The position numbers and the translations under genes were made by a program. Positions 1-7,361 of a stretch of 9,829 bases of DNA are shown here, one piece after another. The stretch is from assembly GCA_947628265.1 (NCBI GenBank), contig CANQZF010000048.1:1-9829 (forward strand), read 5' to 3'. Within the stretch, counting starts at the first letter, position 1; every line of letters begins with the position of its first letter. Source of the stretch: an uncultured Oscillospiraceae bacterium. GTDB lineage: Bacteria; Bacillota; Clostridia; Oscillospirales; Oscillospiraceae. Below the pieces are notes generated by a model. That model saw only the letters and a list, made by a program, of their open reading frames with translations, was not told the DNA's origin and searched no databases.

Positions 1-2919
1 TACTGCGGGGACAAAAAGCCCCTGTGCCTCATGGACATCGCCACCGTGGGGGCCAAGTACCTCAAAAAGCGGGGGCTCCTCCCGAAGCTGGACGAATCCG
101 AGGAGATCAACGCCTGTACCGTCAAAATCAAGATCGACGTGGACGGCGAGAGCCAGGACTGGCTCCTCCTCTTCAAAAACGAGACCCACAACCACCCCAC
201 GGAAATCGAGCCCTTCGGCGGCGCGGCCACCTGCATCGGCGGCGCGATCCGGGACCCTCTCTCCGGGCGCAGCTACGTCTACGCCGCCATGCGGGTCACC
301 GGCGCTTCCGACCCCACGGTCCCGGTATCCGAGACCATGGCGGGAAAGCTGCCCCAGCGCCAGCTTGTCACCGGCGCGGCGGCGGGGTACAGCTCCTACG
401 GCAACCAGATCGGCCTTGCCACCGGCATTGTGGACGAGATCTACCACCCCGGGTACGCCGCCAAGCATATGGAGATCGGCGCGGTCCTGGGCGCGGCTCC
501 CGCCGAAAACGTCCGGCGGGAGGTGCCGGCCCCCGGGGACATCGTGATCCTCCTGGGCGGGCGCACAGGCCGGGACGGCATCGGCGGGGCCACCGGCTCC
601 AGTAAAGCCCACAACGCCCACTCGGTGGAAACCTGCGGGGCCGAGGTCCAGAAGGGCAACGCCCCGGAGGAACGGAAGCTCCAGCGGCTTTTCCGCAATC
701 CCCTTGCCACCCGGCTCATCAAGCGCTGCAATGACTTCGGCGCGGGGGGCGTCTCCGTGGCCGTGGGCGAGCTTGCCGACGGGCTTCTCATCGATTTAAA
801 CCAGGTCCCCAAGAAGTACGATGGGCTCGACGGCACGGAGCTTGCCATCTCCGAATCCCAGGAGCGCATGGCCGTGGTGGTGGACCCCAAGGACCGGGAG
901 AGCTTCATGGACCTGGCCAGTGCCGAAAATCTGGAGGCCACGGTCATCGCCGTGGTCACCGCCGAGCCCCGGCTTGTGATGGAGTGGAACGGCAAAAAGA
1001 TTGTGGACATCTCCCGGGACTTTTTGAACACCAACGGCGCTTCCAAGCACGCGGACATCAAGGTTCCGGCGGAAAAGCCCGTGGAGACCCACCTCTCCGG
1101 GGACTTTGCACGGGATATGACGGAGCTTGTCTCCGACCTCAACGTCTGCTCCAAGCGGGGCTTGGCCGAGCGCTTTGACTCCACCATCGGTGCGGCCAGT
1201 CTCCTCATGCCTTTCGGCGGAAAAAATCAGCTCACGCCCATCGAGGCCATGGTCCACCGCCTCCCCTTAGACCACGGGCACACCGACGCATGCTCCTTTA
1301 TGGCCTGGGGCTACAACCCCAAGCTCACCGAGGCCAGCCCCTTCAAGGGGGCGTATCTGGCGGTGGTGGAGTCCGTCTCCAAGCTCATCGCCACGGGGGC
1401 GTCCTTTGAGGACGTGTACCTCACCTTCCAGGAATATTTCTGCCGCCCCGGCCAGAAGCCGGAGCGCTGGGGCCAGCCCCTGGCGGCGCTCCTGGGCGCG
1501 CTGAAGGCCCAGCGGGAGCTGGGCATCGGGGCCATCGGGGGAAAGGATTCCATGTCCGGCTCCTTTGAGGACCTGGACGTGCCCCCCACCCTCGTCTCCT
1601 TCGCCGTCACCATGGGCCGAGAGTCGGAGGTCCGCTCCAACGAATTCAAGGCCGCCGGACACAAGGTGGTGTGGCTGAAACCTGAATACAAGGACGGCCT
1701 TCCCACGGCGGAGAGCCTGAAGGCCCTTTACGCCAAGGTCCATGAGCTCCTCCAGAGCGGCGCGGCTTTGAGCGCCTACACCCCCGCCTACGGCGGCGCG
1801 GCGGAGGCGGTCTTCAAGATGTGCGTCGGCAACGGCGTGGGCTTTACCTTCGCGGAAAACGTGACGGAGGTGGAGCTTTTTGCCCACGCCTACGGCTCCT
1901 TCATCCTGGAGCTGTCCGGCGACGCCACGGAGGACCTCTTGGGCGAGACCACCGATACCGGGGCCGTCGTCCTGGGAGGCGCGAGCGCCGACCTTGCAAA
2001 GCTCACGGCGGCCTGGGAGGGAAAGCTGGAGCGGGTCTATCCCACCCGCGCCGGCGAGAGCGTCCCCGCTCCGGAGTACAGCTTCACCGCCATCACCCGG
2101 GCGACGCCCAAGGTGGCCGTGGCAAAGCCCCGGGTGCTCATTCCCGTCTTCCCCGGCACCAACTGCGAATACGACACCGCCCGGGCCTTTGAGGAGGCGG
2201 GGGCGGAGGCGAAGATCTTCGTCATCCGCAACCAGACGAGCTCCGCCATCGCCGGGAGCGTGGAGGAATTCGCCCGGGACGTCCGGGACGCCCAGATCGT
2301 CTTCATCCCCGGGGGCTTCTCCGGCGGCGACGAGCCGGATGGCTCCGGCAAGTTCATCACCGCCTTCTTCTGGGCCGCGGCGGTACGGGAGGCCGTCACG
2401 GAGCTTCTGGAGCGGCGGGACGGCCTCATGGGCGGCATCTGCAACGGCTTCCAGGCTCTCATTAAATTGGGCCTCGTGCCCTTCGGGAAGATCACCGACA
2501 CCGATCCCTCCTGCCCCACCCTGACCTTCAACACCATCGGCCGCCACCAGTCGAGGCTGGTGCGGACCCGGGTGGCCTCCAACAAGTCCCCCTGGTTTGC
2601 CGGGACGAACCCCGGAGAGATCTACACCGTGCCTGTCTCCCACGGTGAGGGCAAGTTCCTGGCCTCCGCCCAGACCGTGGCGCAGCTTGCCGAGCGCGGG
2701 CAGATCGCCACCCAGTACGTGGATTTCTCGGGCCGCCCCACCATGGACGTGGCCCACAACCCCAACGGCTCCGTGGCCGCCATCGAGGGCATCACCAGCC
2801 CCGACGGCCGGGTCTTCGGCAAGATGGGCCACTCCGAGCGCGTAGGCGGCCTCTATAAAAACGTCCCCGGCGCGTTCGACATGAAGCTCTTCGCCTCCGG
2901 CGTCCAATACTTTAAGTAA
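1..2919 (+). CDS. purL: Phosphoribosylformylglycinamidine synthase, single-chain type, 5'-truncated
   Basis: This enzyme (FGAM synthase) uses glutamine and ATP to convert FGAR to FGAM in cytosolic de novo purine synthesis. The frame is open from base 1, so the ATG at 31 is internal; 972 residues are present and roughly 250 N-terminal residues are judged missing compared with single-chain PurL proteins. Visible in order: an AIRS-type ATP-binding half with ETHNHPTEIEPFGG from base 181, a second AIRS-like half with GGKDSMSG at 1537-1560, and a C-terminal class I glutamine amidotransferase domain from about 2125. The amidotransferase carries the nucleophile Cys in GGICNGFQ (codon 2440-2442), and the His and Glu of MGHSER (codons 2830-2832 and 2836-2838) match the known triad. 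Both catalytic halves are in one chain, unlike the split PurL/PurQ/PurS of Bacillus. The gene ends TAA followed by a second TAA, then a strong terminator, so it closes its transcript. Confidence 0.96.
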   Translation, partial: YCGDKKPLCLMDIATVGAKYLKKRGLLPKLDESEEINACTVKIKIDVDGESQDWLLLFKNETHNHPTEIEPFGGAATCIGGAIRDPLSGRSYVYAAMRVTGASDPTVPVSETMAGKLPQRQLVTGAAAGYSSYGNQIGLATGIVDEIYHPGYAAKHMEIGAVLGAAPAENVRREVPAPGDIVILLGGRTGRDGIGGATGSSKAHNAHSVETCGAEVQKGNAPEERKLQRLFRNPLATRLIKRCNDFGAGGVSVAVGELADGLLIDLNQVPKKYDGLDGTELAISESQERMAVVVDPKDRESFMDLASAENLEATVIAVVTAEPRLVMEWNGKKIVDISRDFLNTNGASKHADIKVPAEKPVETHLSGDFARDMTELVSDLNVCSKRGLAERFDSTIGAASLLMPFGGKNQLTPIEAMVHRLPLDHGHTDACSFMAWGYNPKLTEASPFKGAYLAVVESVSKLIATGASFEDVYLTFQEYFCRPGQKPERWGQPLAALLGALKAQRELGIGAIGGKDSMSGSFEDLDVPPTLVSFAVTMGRESEVRSNEFKAAGHKVVWLKPEYKDGLPTAESLKALYAKVHELLQSGAALSAYTPAYGGAAEAVFKMCVGNGVGFTFAENVTEVELFAHAYGSFILELSGDATEDLLGETTDTGAVVLGGASADLAKLTAAWEGKLERVYPTRAGESVPAPEYSFTAITRATPKVAVAKPRVLIPVFPGTNCEYDTARAFEEAGAEAKIFVIRNQTSSAIAGSVEEFARDVRDAQIVFIPGGFSGGDEPDGSGKFITAFFWAAAVREAVTELLERRDGLMGGICNGFQALIKLGLVPFGKITDTDPSCPTLTFNTIGRHQSRLVRTRVASNKSPWFAGTNPGEIYTVPVSHGEGKFLASAQTVAQLAERGQIATQYVDFSGRPTMDVAHNPNGSVAAIEGITSPDGRVFGKMGHSERVGGLYKNVPGAFDMKLFASGVQYFK

Positions 2920-2935
2920 TAAGCAATTCGGCGTT

Positions 2936-2969
2936 CGCGGGCCGCCATTTACGGCGGCCCGCGTATTTT
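2936..2969 (+). terminator. Rho-independent terminator of purL
   Basis: A perfect 11-bp GC-rich stem (2936-2946 with 2953-2963) has a 6-base loop and is followed by TATTTT. It lies 16 bases after the purL stop codon and just before the next promoter, so it separates the purine gene from the efflux operon. Confidence 0.9.
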
Positions 2970-2972
2970 CCC

Positions 2973-3000
2973 TTGACAAAATTTATAAAATGTTTATGAT
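2973..3000 (+). promoter_or_regulatory. Sigma-A-type promoter of the MATE/DUF975 operon
   Basis: A perfect -35 TTGACA (2973-2978) and a -10 TATGAT (2995-3000, five of six consensus bases) are separated by 16 bases. The region is AT-rich between GC-rich genes. Transcription would begin near 3007, giving a leader of about 30 bases before the ATG at 3038. Confidence 0.85.
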
Positions 3001-3011
3001 TATATCATAAA
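2993..3011. promoter_or_regulatory. Palindrome over the -10 box, candidate operator
   Basis: TTTATGAT (2993-3000) is repeated as an exact inverted copy ATCATAAA (3004-3011) around a 3-base spacer TAT. It covers the -10 element and the expected start of transcription, where a bound repressor would block RNA polymerase. A 9-base direct repeat ATAAAATGT also occurs at 2985-2993 and 3007-3015, 22 bases apart. Size and AT-richness suit a MarR- or TetR-type dimer site, but no regulator gene is adjacent in the window and the regulator is unknown. Confidence 0.5.
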
Positions 3012-3024
3012 ATGTACGTGTTTT

Positions 3025-3040
3025 GAGGTCATACTTTATG
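3025..3040 (+). promoter_or_regulatory. Ribosome site that sets the MATE gene start
   Basis: GAGG at 3025-3028 lies 9 bases before ATG 3038. The in-frame TTG at 3023 overlaps this site and cannot use it, so ATG 3038 is preferred over the longer reading. Confidence 0.6.
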
Positions 3041-4393
3041 AGAGAGAATAAGATGGGCGTCATGCCGGTGGGGAAGCTCCTCGTGACCATGTCCCTGCCC
3101 ATGATGGCGTCCATGCTGGTACAGGCCCTCTATAACGTGGTGGACTCGGTGTTCGTCAGCCGCGTCAGCGAGAACGCCTTCACCGCCGTATCCCTGGCCT
3201 TCCCCATCCAGACGCTGATCATCGCCTTCGCCAGCGGCGTGGGCGTGGGCATGAACGCCCTTTTGTCCCGGGCCCTGGGGGAGAAACGCCCCGACGAGGC
3301 CAACAAGGTGGCCCGCCACGGCCTTGTCCTCATGGCGGCGTCCTTTGTGCTTTTCCTGATCTTCGGCCTCTTTTTGGCCCGGCCCTTCATGGTCACCCAG
3401 GTCACCGCCGAGACGGACCCGCAGATTTTGGAGTACGGCGTCCAGTACCTGTCCATCGTCTCCGTCTTCTCCTTCGGCATCTTCGGGCAGATCTACGCCG
3501 AGCGGCTTTTCCAGTCCACGGGGAAGACCGTCTATTCCATGGTCACCCAGGGCGTGGGGGCCGTCATCAACATCATCCTGGACCCCATCATGATCTTCGG
3601 CCTTCTGGGCTTTCCCCGGATGGAGGCCGCCGGCGCCGCCATCGCCACCGTCATCGGCCAGATCGTGGCGGCGATCTTGGGCCTCGTCTTAAACGCCCGG
3701 GTGAACCGGGAGATAAAGCTGGAGCCCCGGCGGATCTTCGAGCTGGACGGACGGGTCATCCGGCAGATGCTGGTGATTGGCGTCCCCACCACCGTCATGC
3801 AGGCCATCGGGTCCCTCATGAGCTACGTGATGAACCGGATCCTCATGGCCTTCGACTCCACGGCGGCGGCGGTGTTCGGGGCGTATTTCAAGGTCCAGTC
3901 CTTTGTGTGTATGCCCGTCTTTGGCCTCAACGCCGGGATGGTCCCCATCATCGCCTACAACTACGGGGCGAGGAGTCGGGAGCGCATCACAAAATGTATA
4001 AAATACAGCGTGCTCCTGGCCGAGGCCATCACCACCGTGGGCTTTCTCATTTTCCAGCTCTTCCCGGAGACGCTGCTGGGCTTTTTTGACGCCTCCCCCT
4101 ATATGCTGGAAATCGGCGTCCCCGCCCTGCGCATCATCTCCACCCACTTTCTCCTGTGCGGGGCCAGCATCGTCATCGGCTCGGTGTTCCAGGCCCTGGG
4201 CAACGGCGTCTACTCCGCCATCGTCTCCTTCTTGCGCCAGGTGGTGGTGCTCCTGCCCGTGGCGTACATCTTCTCAAAGGTCTTCGGCCTTGCCGCCGTG
4301 TGGTGGTGCTTCCCCATCGCCGAGGCCGTGTCCCTGGCCACCTGCGTTGTCCTGCTTGCCAGGATAAACAAAAATATCGTGTCAAAACTCTAA
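3038..4393 (+). CDS. MATE family efflux transporter
   Basis: The 451-residue product has the usual length and composition of a MATE (multidrug and toxic compound extrusion) antiporter: about 12 hydrophobic helices in two six-helix lobes. It would sit in the cytoplasmic membrane and export cationic or amphipathic compounds in exchange for Na+ or H+. Family signs include the N-terminal helix with YNVVDSVFVSR (conserved Asp at about residue 36), the GVGVGMNALLSRALGE loop between helices 2 and 3 (residues 67-82), and the N-x-x-x-DP segment near 178-183 followed by a small-residue helix with GAAIATVIGQ. The second lobe repeats the pattern, with FGLNAGMVPIIAYNYGA where lobe one has the GMNALL loop. 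It is first in a two-gene operon with its own promoter and a palindrome over the -10 box, which suggests inducible expression. Substrates cannot be read from sequence, and a cell-envelope lipid or metabolite is as possible as a drug. Confidence 0.93.
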   Translation: MRENKMGVMPVGKLLVTMSLPMMASMLVQALYNVVDSVFVSRVSENAFTAVSLAFPIQTLIIAFASGVGVGMNALLSRALGEKRPDEANKVARHGLVLMAASFVLFLIFGLFLARPFMVTQVTAETDPQILEYGVQYLSIVSVFSFGIFGQIYAERLFQSTGKTVYSMVTQGVGAVINIILDPIMIFGLLGFPRMEAAGAAIATVIGQIVAAILGLVLNARVNREIKLEPRRIFELDGRVIRQMLVIGVPTTVMQAIGSLMSYVMNRILMAFDSTAAAVFGAYFKVQSFVCMPVFGLNAGMVPIIAYNYGARSRERITKCIKYSVLLAEAITTVGFLIFQLFPETLLGFFDASPYMLEIGVPALRIISTHFLLCGASIVIGSVFQALGNGVYSAIVSFLRQVVVLLPVAYIFSKVFGLAAVWWCFPIAEAVSLATCVVLLARINKNIVSKL

Positions 4394-4423
4394 CGGGCGT
4401 CAAGTCCGGGAACGGAGGAACAT

Positions 4424-5218
4424 ATGAACTATTTCAGCACACGGGATTTGAAAAACCGCGCCAAGAACGTGATCCGCCGGAGGCTCTCCGCCATTCTCCT
4501 GACCTCCCTGGCCTTTCTGCTGGTGAATTTCCTGCTTACGTACCTGTCGGAGGAGCTGTCGGGCCTCAACGACTGGTCCCGGGAGTTTACCCGGAGGGTC
4601 CAGACGTACACGGAACAGCTCCAGGCCGCCGCGACCCCCGAGGAGATGCAGGCCATCTTTGAGAAGATCTCCATGCCCTCGGTGTCCTTTTACTCCCGGG
4701 GCGTCTTTGCCGCCGTGCTGTCCATGCTCATCTCCCTGATGTCCGTGCCCCTCAGCGCCGGGTATGCCTTCCACGTCCTGGCGGAGATGCGGGGCCACGA
4801 GACGAAGGTCACCTCCATCTTCACGGGCTTTAGGGTGACGCTGAAGGCCCTGGCCATCAGCATCCTGACCGGGCTTTTTGCGGGGCTGGGCTTCATCCTC
4901 TTCATCGTCCCCGGCGTCGTCTTGATGCTCCGCTATTCCATGTCCGTCTTTATCCTCATGGACGACCCCTCCAAGGGGCCCATCCAGTGTATGCGGGAGT
5001 CCGGACAGCTCATGCGGGGCGGGAAGTGGAACTATTTGAAGCTCTACCTCTCCTTCCTCCTCTGGTATATCCTCTCCAACCTCGTGACCGCCTTCATCGG
5101 GGTCCCCCTTCTCAACATCTACCTGACCCCCTACGTGAACCTGGCCAGCGCCGCCTTCTACCTGGACCGCCTCCCCTCCGGCGCCGGCCCGGAGTGGTCC
5201 CCGGAAATCGAATTTTAA
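4424..5218 (+). CDS. DUF975 family integral membrane protein
   Basis: This 264-residue membrane protein of unknown function starts at ATG 4424, with GGAGG at 4414-4418 and a 5-base spacer. It begins 30 bases after the MATE stop codon and is almost surely co-transcribed with it. The DUF975 pattern is recognisable: a basic amphipathic N-terminus (LKNRAKNVIRRR, residues 9-20), a first helix at about 22-40, an extracytoplasmic or polar insert at about 41-90, helices at about 92-118 and 137-170 including FIVPGVVLMLRYSMSVFIL, a conserved polar loop with MRESGQLMRGGKWNY (about 190-204), and terminal helices ending in YLTPYVNLASAAFYLDRL. No catalytic residues are known for the family. The polar insert, rich in Glu, Gln and Arg, is the most variable part. 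The location beside an efflux pump hints at an envelope or export-related role, which is inference only. Confidence 0.85.
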   Translation: MNYFSTRDLKNRAKNVIRRRLSAILLTSLAFLLVNFLLTYLSEELSGLNDWSREFTRRVQTYTEQLQAAATPEEMQAIFEKISMPSVSFYSRGVFAAVLSMLISLMSVPLSAGYAFHVLAEMRGHETKVTSIFTGFRVTLKALAISILTGLFAGLGFILFIVPGVVLMLRYSMSVFILMDDPSKGPIQCMRESGQLMRGGKWNYLKLYLSFLLWYILSNLVTAFIGVPLLNIYLTPYVNLASAAFYLDRLPSGAGPEWSPEIEF

Positions 5219-5226
5219 AACTGTCG

Positions 5227-5263
5227 AAAAAGCCCCTTTTCTTCCAGAAAAAGGGGCTTTTTT
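5227..5263 (+). terminator. Strong terminator after the DUF975 gene
   Basis: A perfect 14-bp stem (5227-5240 AAAAAGCCCCTTTT with 5249-5262) closes an 8-base loop. A-tract and T-tract flank it, so it could work in both directions. It starts 8 bases past the stop codon and isolates the MATE operon from the next unit. Confidence 0.92.
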
Positions 5264-5294
5264 CGTTGAAAGGAAAATATTAAGAGATAATCGA

Positions 5295-5323
5295 TTGACA
5301 AATCTGCCCTGATGCTGTAAATT
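5295..5323 (+). promoter_or_regulatory. Promoter of the synthase-reductase-aquaporin unit
   Basis: A perfect TTGACA (5295-5300), a 17-base spacer and a weaker -10 TAAATT (5318-5323, four of six consensus bases). Transcription would start near 5330, which places the in-frame GTG at 5328 before or at the start site and supports ATG 5361 as the true start. Confidence 0.7.
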
Positions 5324-5348
5324 AGCAGTGTATGACTATTTTCCTTTT

Positions 5349-5363
5349 GGAGGCAGATATATG
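5349..5363 (+). promoter_or_regulatory. Ribosome site that sets the oxoamine synthase start
   Basis: GGAGG at 5349-5353 is followed by a 7-base spacer and ATG 5361. The GTG at 5328 has no comparable site. Confidence 0.85.
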
Positions 5364-6545
5364 GATATATTCAAAAAGCTCGTTCACGGCAACGTCCAGG
5401 CCGAGGAGGCCCGGAGGCTTGGCATCTACCCCTATTTCCACGCGCTGGAGTCCCGGCAGGACGTGGAGGTCATCATGGAGGGCAAGCGCCGCATCATGCT
5501 GGGCTCCAACAACTACCTTGGCCTCACCACCAACCCCCGGGTCATCGAGGCCGGCATAAAGGCCATTGAGAAATACGGCACCGGCTGTTCCGGCTCCCGG
5601 TTTTTAAACGGCACCCTGGAGCTCCACCTGGAGCTTGAGGACAAGCTGGCCAAATTTCTGGGCAAGGAGGGGGTCGTCACCTTCTCCACGGGCTTCCAGT
5701 CCAACCTCGGCATCATCTCCGCCGTGGTGGGTCACGGGGACTACGTCATCTGCGACCGGGAGAACCACGCCAGCATCTACGACGGGTGCAAGCTCAGCTA
5801 CGGCACCATGCTCCGCTACCGCCACAACGACATGGCGGACCTGGAAAAACAGCTCCAGAAGGTCCCGGAGGAGTCCGGGTGCCTCATCGTCACCGACGGC
5901 GTCTTCTCCATGGGCGGCGACATCGCCAATTTGCCGGAGATCGTGCGCCTTGCCAAAAAGTACGGCGCCCGGGTGATGGTGGACGACGCCCACGCCCTGG
6001 GCGTCATCGGCAAGGGCGGCCGGGGCTCCGCCAGCTATTTCGGCCTCGAGGATGACGTGGACATCTACATGGGCACCTTCTCCAAGTCCTTAGCGTCCCT
6101 GGGCGGCTACATGGCGGCCAGCGCCAACGTGTGCGACTACGTGCGCCACGCCTCCCGGCCCTTTATCTTCTCCGCCTCCATCACCCCGGCCTCCTGCGCC
6201 ACGGCCATGGCGGCTCTGGACGAGCTTGAAAATCACCCGGAGCTGGTGGACAACCTCCAGCACATCTCCGCCTATTTCCGCAAGCAGCTGACGGACCGGG
6301 GCATCAAAATTCGCATGAGCGAGACCCCCATCATCCCCATCTATACATACGAGATGATCGACACCCTCACCATCACAAAGCAGCTCTTTGACGAGGGCGT
6401 CTACGTCAACACCTCCATCCCCCCGGCGGTGGCCCCCCACGAGTGTCTGCTGCGCACCTCCCTCATGGCCACCCACACCGAGGCGCTCTGCGACGAGGCC
6501 GCAGACATCATCCAGAAGGTCCTGAAGGCCAACAACCTATGCTGA
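5361..6545 (+). CDS. Serine palmitoyltransferase-like alpha-oxoamine synthase (PLP enzyme)
   Basis: This 394-residue fold-type I PLP enzyme belongs to the alpha-oxoamine synthases, which join an amino acid to an acyl thioester with loss of CO2. Visible residues: substrate-side GSNNYLGL (48-55), the stacking His136 in ENHASI, Asp208 and His211 in VDDAHALG, and the PLP lysine Lys242 in MGTFSKSLASLGG. The TFSKS form is typical of serine palmitoyltransferases, while KBL and BioF usually have TLGKA. YPYF (23-26), GSRFLNGTLELH, HNDMADLEKQLQK (155-167), TPIIPIY (322-328) and the IPPAVAP...LMATHT tail (353-373) also agree with my recollection of Bacteroides SPT. The predicted reaction is serine plus a long acyl-CoA or acyl-ACP to a 3-keto long-chain base. 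It is soluble, without signal peptide or membrane segment. The next gene is a ketoreductase that overlaps it by 7 bases, which fits a two-step pathway. KBL or another acyl/amino-acid pairing remains possible. Confidence 0.85.
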   Translation: MDIFKKLVHGNVQAEEARRLGIYPYFHALESRQDVEVIMEGKRRIMLGSNNYLGLTTNPRVIEAGIKAIEKYGTGCSGSRFLNGTLELHLELEDKLAKFLGKEGVVTFSTGFQSNLGIISAVVGHGDYVICDRENHASIYDGCKLSYGTMLRYRHNDMADLEKQLQKVPEESGCLIVTDGVFSMGGDIANLPEIVRLAKKYGARVMVDDAHALGVIGKGGRGSASYFGLEDDVDIYMGTFSKSLASLGGYMAASANVCDYVRHASRPFIFSASITPASCATAMAALDELENHPELVDNLQHISAYFRKQLTDRGIKIRMSETPIIPIYTYEMIDTLTITKQLFDEGVYVNTSIPPAVAPHECLLRTSLMATHTEALCDEAADIIQKVLKANNLC

Positions 6546-7339
6546 GAGAAAAGAAGGTCGCCCTGGTCACCGGGGGCTCCTCCGGCATCGGCCTCGCTGC
6601 CGTGAACGCCCTTTCTGAGGCCGGGGTCACGGTCTATGAGACCAGCCGGCGGGACATCGCGCTTCCCAACGCCGTCCACCTCCCCGGCGACGTCACCGAC
6701 GAGGCGGCGATGCGGAAAGTGATAGATACCGTCCTCCAAAGAGAGGGGCAGATCGACATTCTCGTCTGCTGCGCGGGGTTTGGCATCTCCGGCGCGGTGG
6801 AATTTACGGAGCTTGAGGCCGCCAAACGCCAGCTGGACGTCAACTTCTTCGGCGTAGTCAACGCGGTGAAGGCCGTGCTGCCCCACATGCGGGCGCGGAA
6901 AAGCGGGCGGATCGTGGTGGTTTCCTCCGTGGCGGGGGCCATTGCCATTCCCTTCCAGACCTACTACTCCGCCTCCAAGGCGGCCCTCAACGCCTACGTG
7001 GCGGCCCTGAGAAACGAACTGCGGCCCTACGGCGTCACGGCGACGGCCGTCATGCCCGGGGACATCGCCACGGGCTTTACGGACGCCCGGGAAAAATCCC
7101 CAAAGGGCGACGATGTGTATAATGGCCGTATCTCCCGCTCCGTCTCCCGGATGGAGGCGGACGAGCGGGGCGGCATGAGCCCCGCCGTGGCGGGAGCGTA
7201 CATCCGCAAAATGGCCCTCCGGAAGTCCGTCCCGCCCTCCTCCTCCATCGGCGTATCCTACAAGGCCCTTGTGATGCTGACCCGGCTGCTGCCTTCGCGG
7301 CTCGTGAGCCGGGTGGTATATATGCTCTACGCGAAATAA
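6539..7339 (+). CDS. Classical short-chain dehydrogenase/reductase, candidate 3-keto long-chain-base reductase
   Basis: This 266-residue Rossmann-fold NAD(P)-dependent oxidoreductase shows the cofactor loop TGGSSGIG (11-18), DVT (51-53), Asn102 in the VNFFG helix, Ser130, and the catalytic Tyr143 and Lys147 in YSASK, followed by PGDIATGF (173-180). Arg37-Arg38 after the second strand favour NADPH. The usual NNAG motif reads CCAG (77-80). The C-terminus (about 240-266) is hydrophobic and basic, LMLTRLL-like, which could touch the membrane. ATG 6539 lies inside the preceding gene's last codons and has only a weak AAGG at 6525-6528, so translation is probably coupled; a longer reading from 6443 would run antiphase through conserved synthase sequence and adds non-SDR residues. 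Its place right after an SPT-like synthase suggests reduction of the 3-keto product, as KDSR does in eukaryotes. SDR substrate cannot be proven from sequence. Confidence 0.88.
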   Translation: MLREKKVALVTGGSSGIGLAAVNALSEAGVTVYETSRRDIALPNAVHLPGDVTDEAAMRKVIDTVLQREGQIDILVCCAGFGISGAVEFTELEAAKRQLDVNFFGVVNAVKAVLPHMRARKSGRIVVVSSVAGAIAIPFQTYYSASKAALNAYVAALRNELRPYGVTATAVMPGDIATGFTDAREKSPKGDDVYNGRISRSVSRMEADERGGMSPAVAGAYIRKMALRKSVPPSSSIGVSYKALVMLTRLLPSRLVSRVVYMLYAK

Positions 7340-7344
7340 TTTTT

Positions 7345-7361
7345 AAGGAGTGTTCAAATTG
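7345..7361 (+). promoter_or_regulatory. Ribosome site that points to a TTG start for the aquaporin
   Basis: AAGGAG at 7345-7350 is followed by an 8-base spacer and TTG 7359. The in-frame GTG at 7350 overlaps the ribosome site and is therefore unlikely. Confidence 0.75.

Noticed and set aside
24..605. 193-residue + strand frame overlapping the start of the window
   Set aside because: Arg/Pro/His-rich shadow of purL in another frame with no motif or ribosome site.
1267..2979. 570-residue open frame on the minus strand opposite purL
   Set aside because: It runs antisense to well conserved PurL sequence; its composition (Gly, Gln, His, Arg rich) is what GC-rich DNA gives in the opposite frame, and its end reaches into the purL terminator.
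5264..5360. Riboswitch or attenuator before the synthase gene
   Set aside because: The expected leader is only about 30 bases long and holds no stable hairpin or known aptamer pattern.
6443..6538. N-terminal extension of the reductase
   Set aside because: It would read antiphase through conserved synthase codons and adds a His/Arg-rich stretch not seen in SDRs; ATG 6539 starts directly before the first beta strand.
5361..6545. BioF of a biotin operon
   Set aside because: No bioA, bioB or bioD gene nearby and the active-site motifs fit SPT better.
5361..7339. KBL/threonine dehydrogenase pair for threonine breakdown
   Set aside because: The synthase has TFSKS and not the TLGKA form of KBL, and the partner is a classical SDR with TGxxxGIG, not the zinc-type or extended-SDR threonine dehydrogenase. 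Kept as a weaker alternative.
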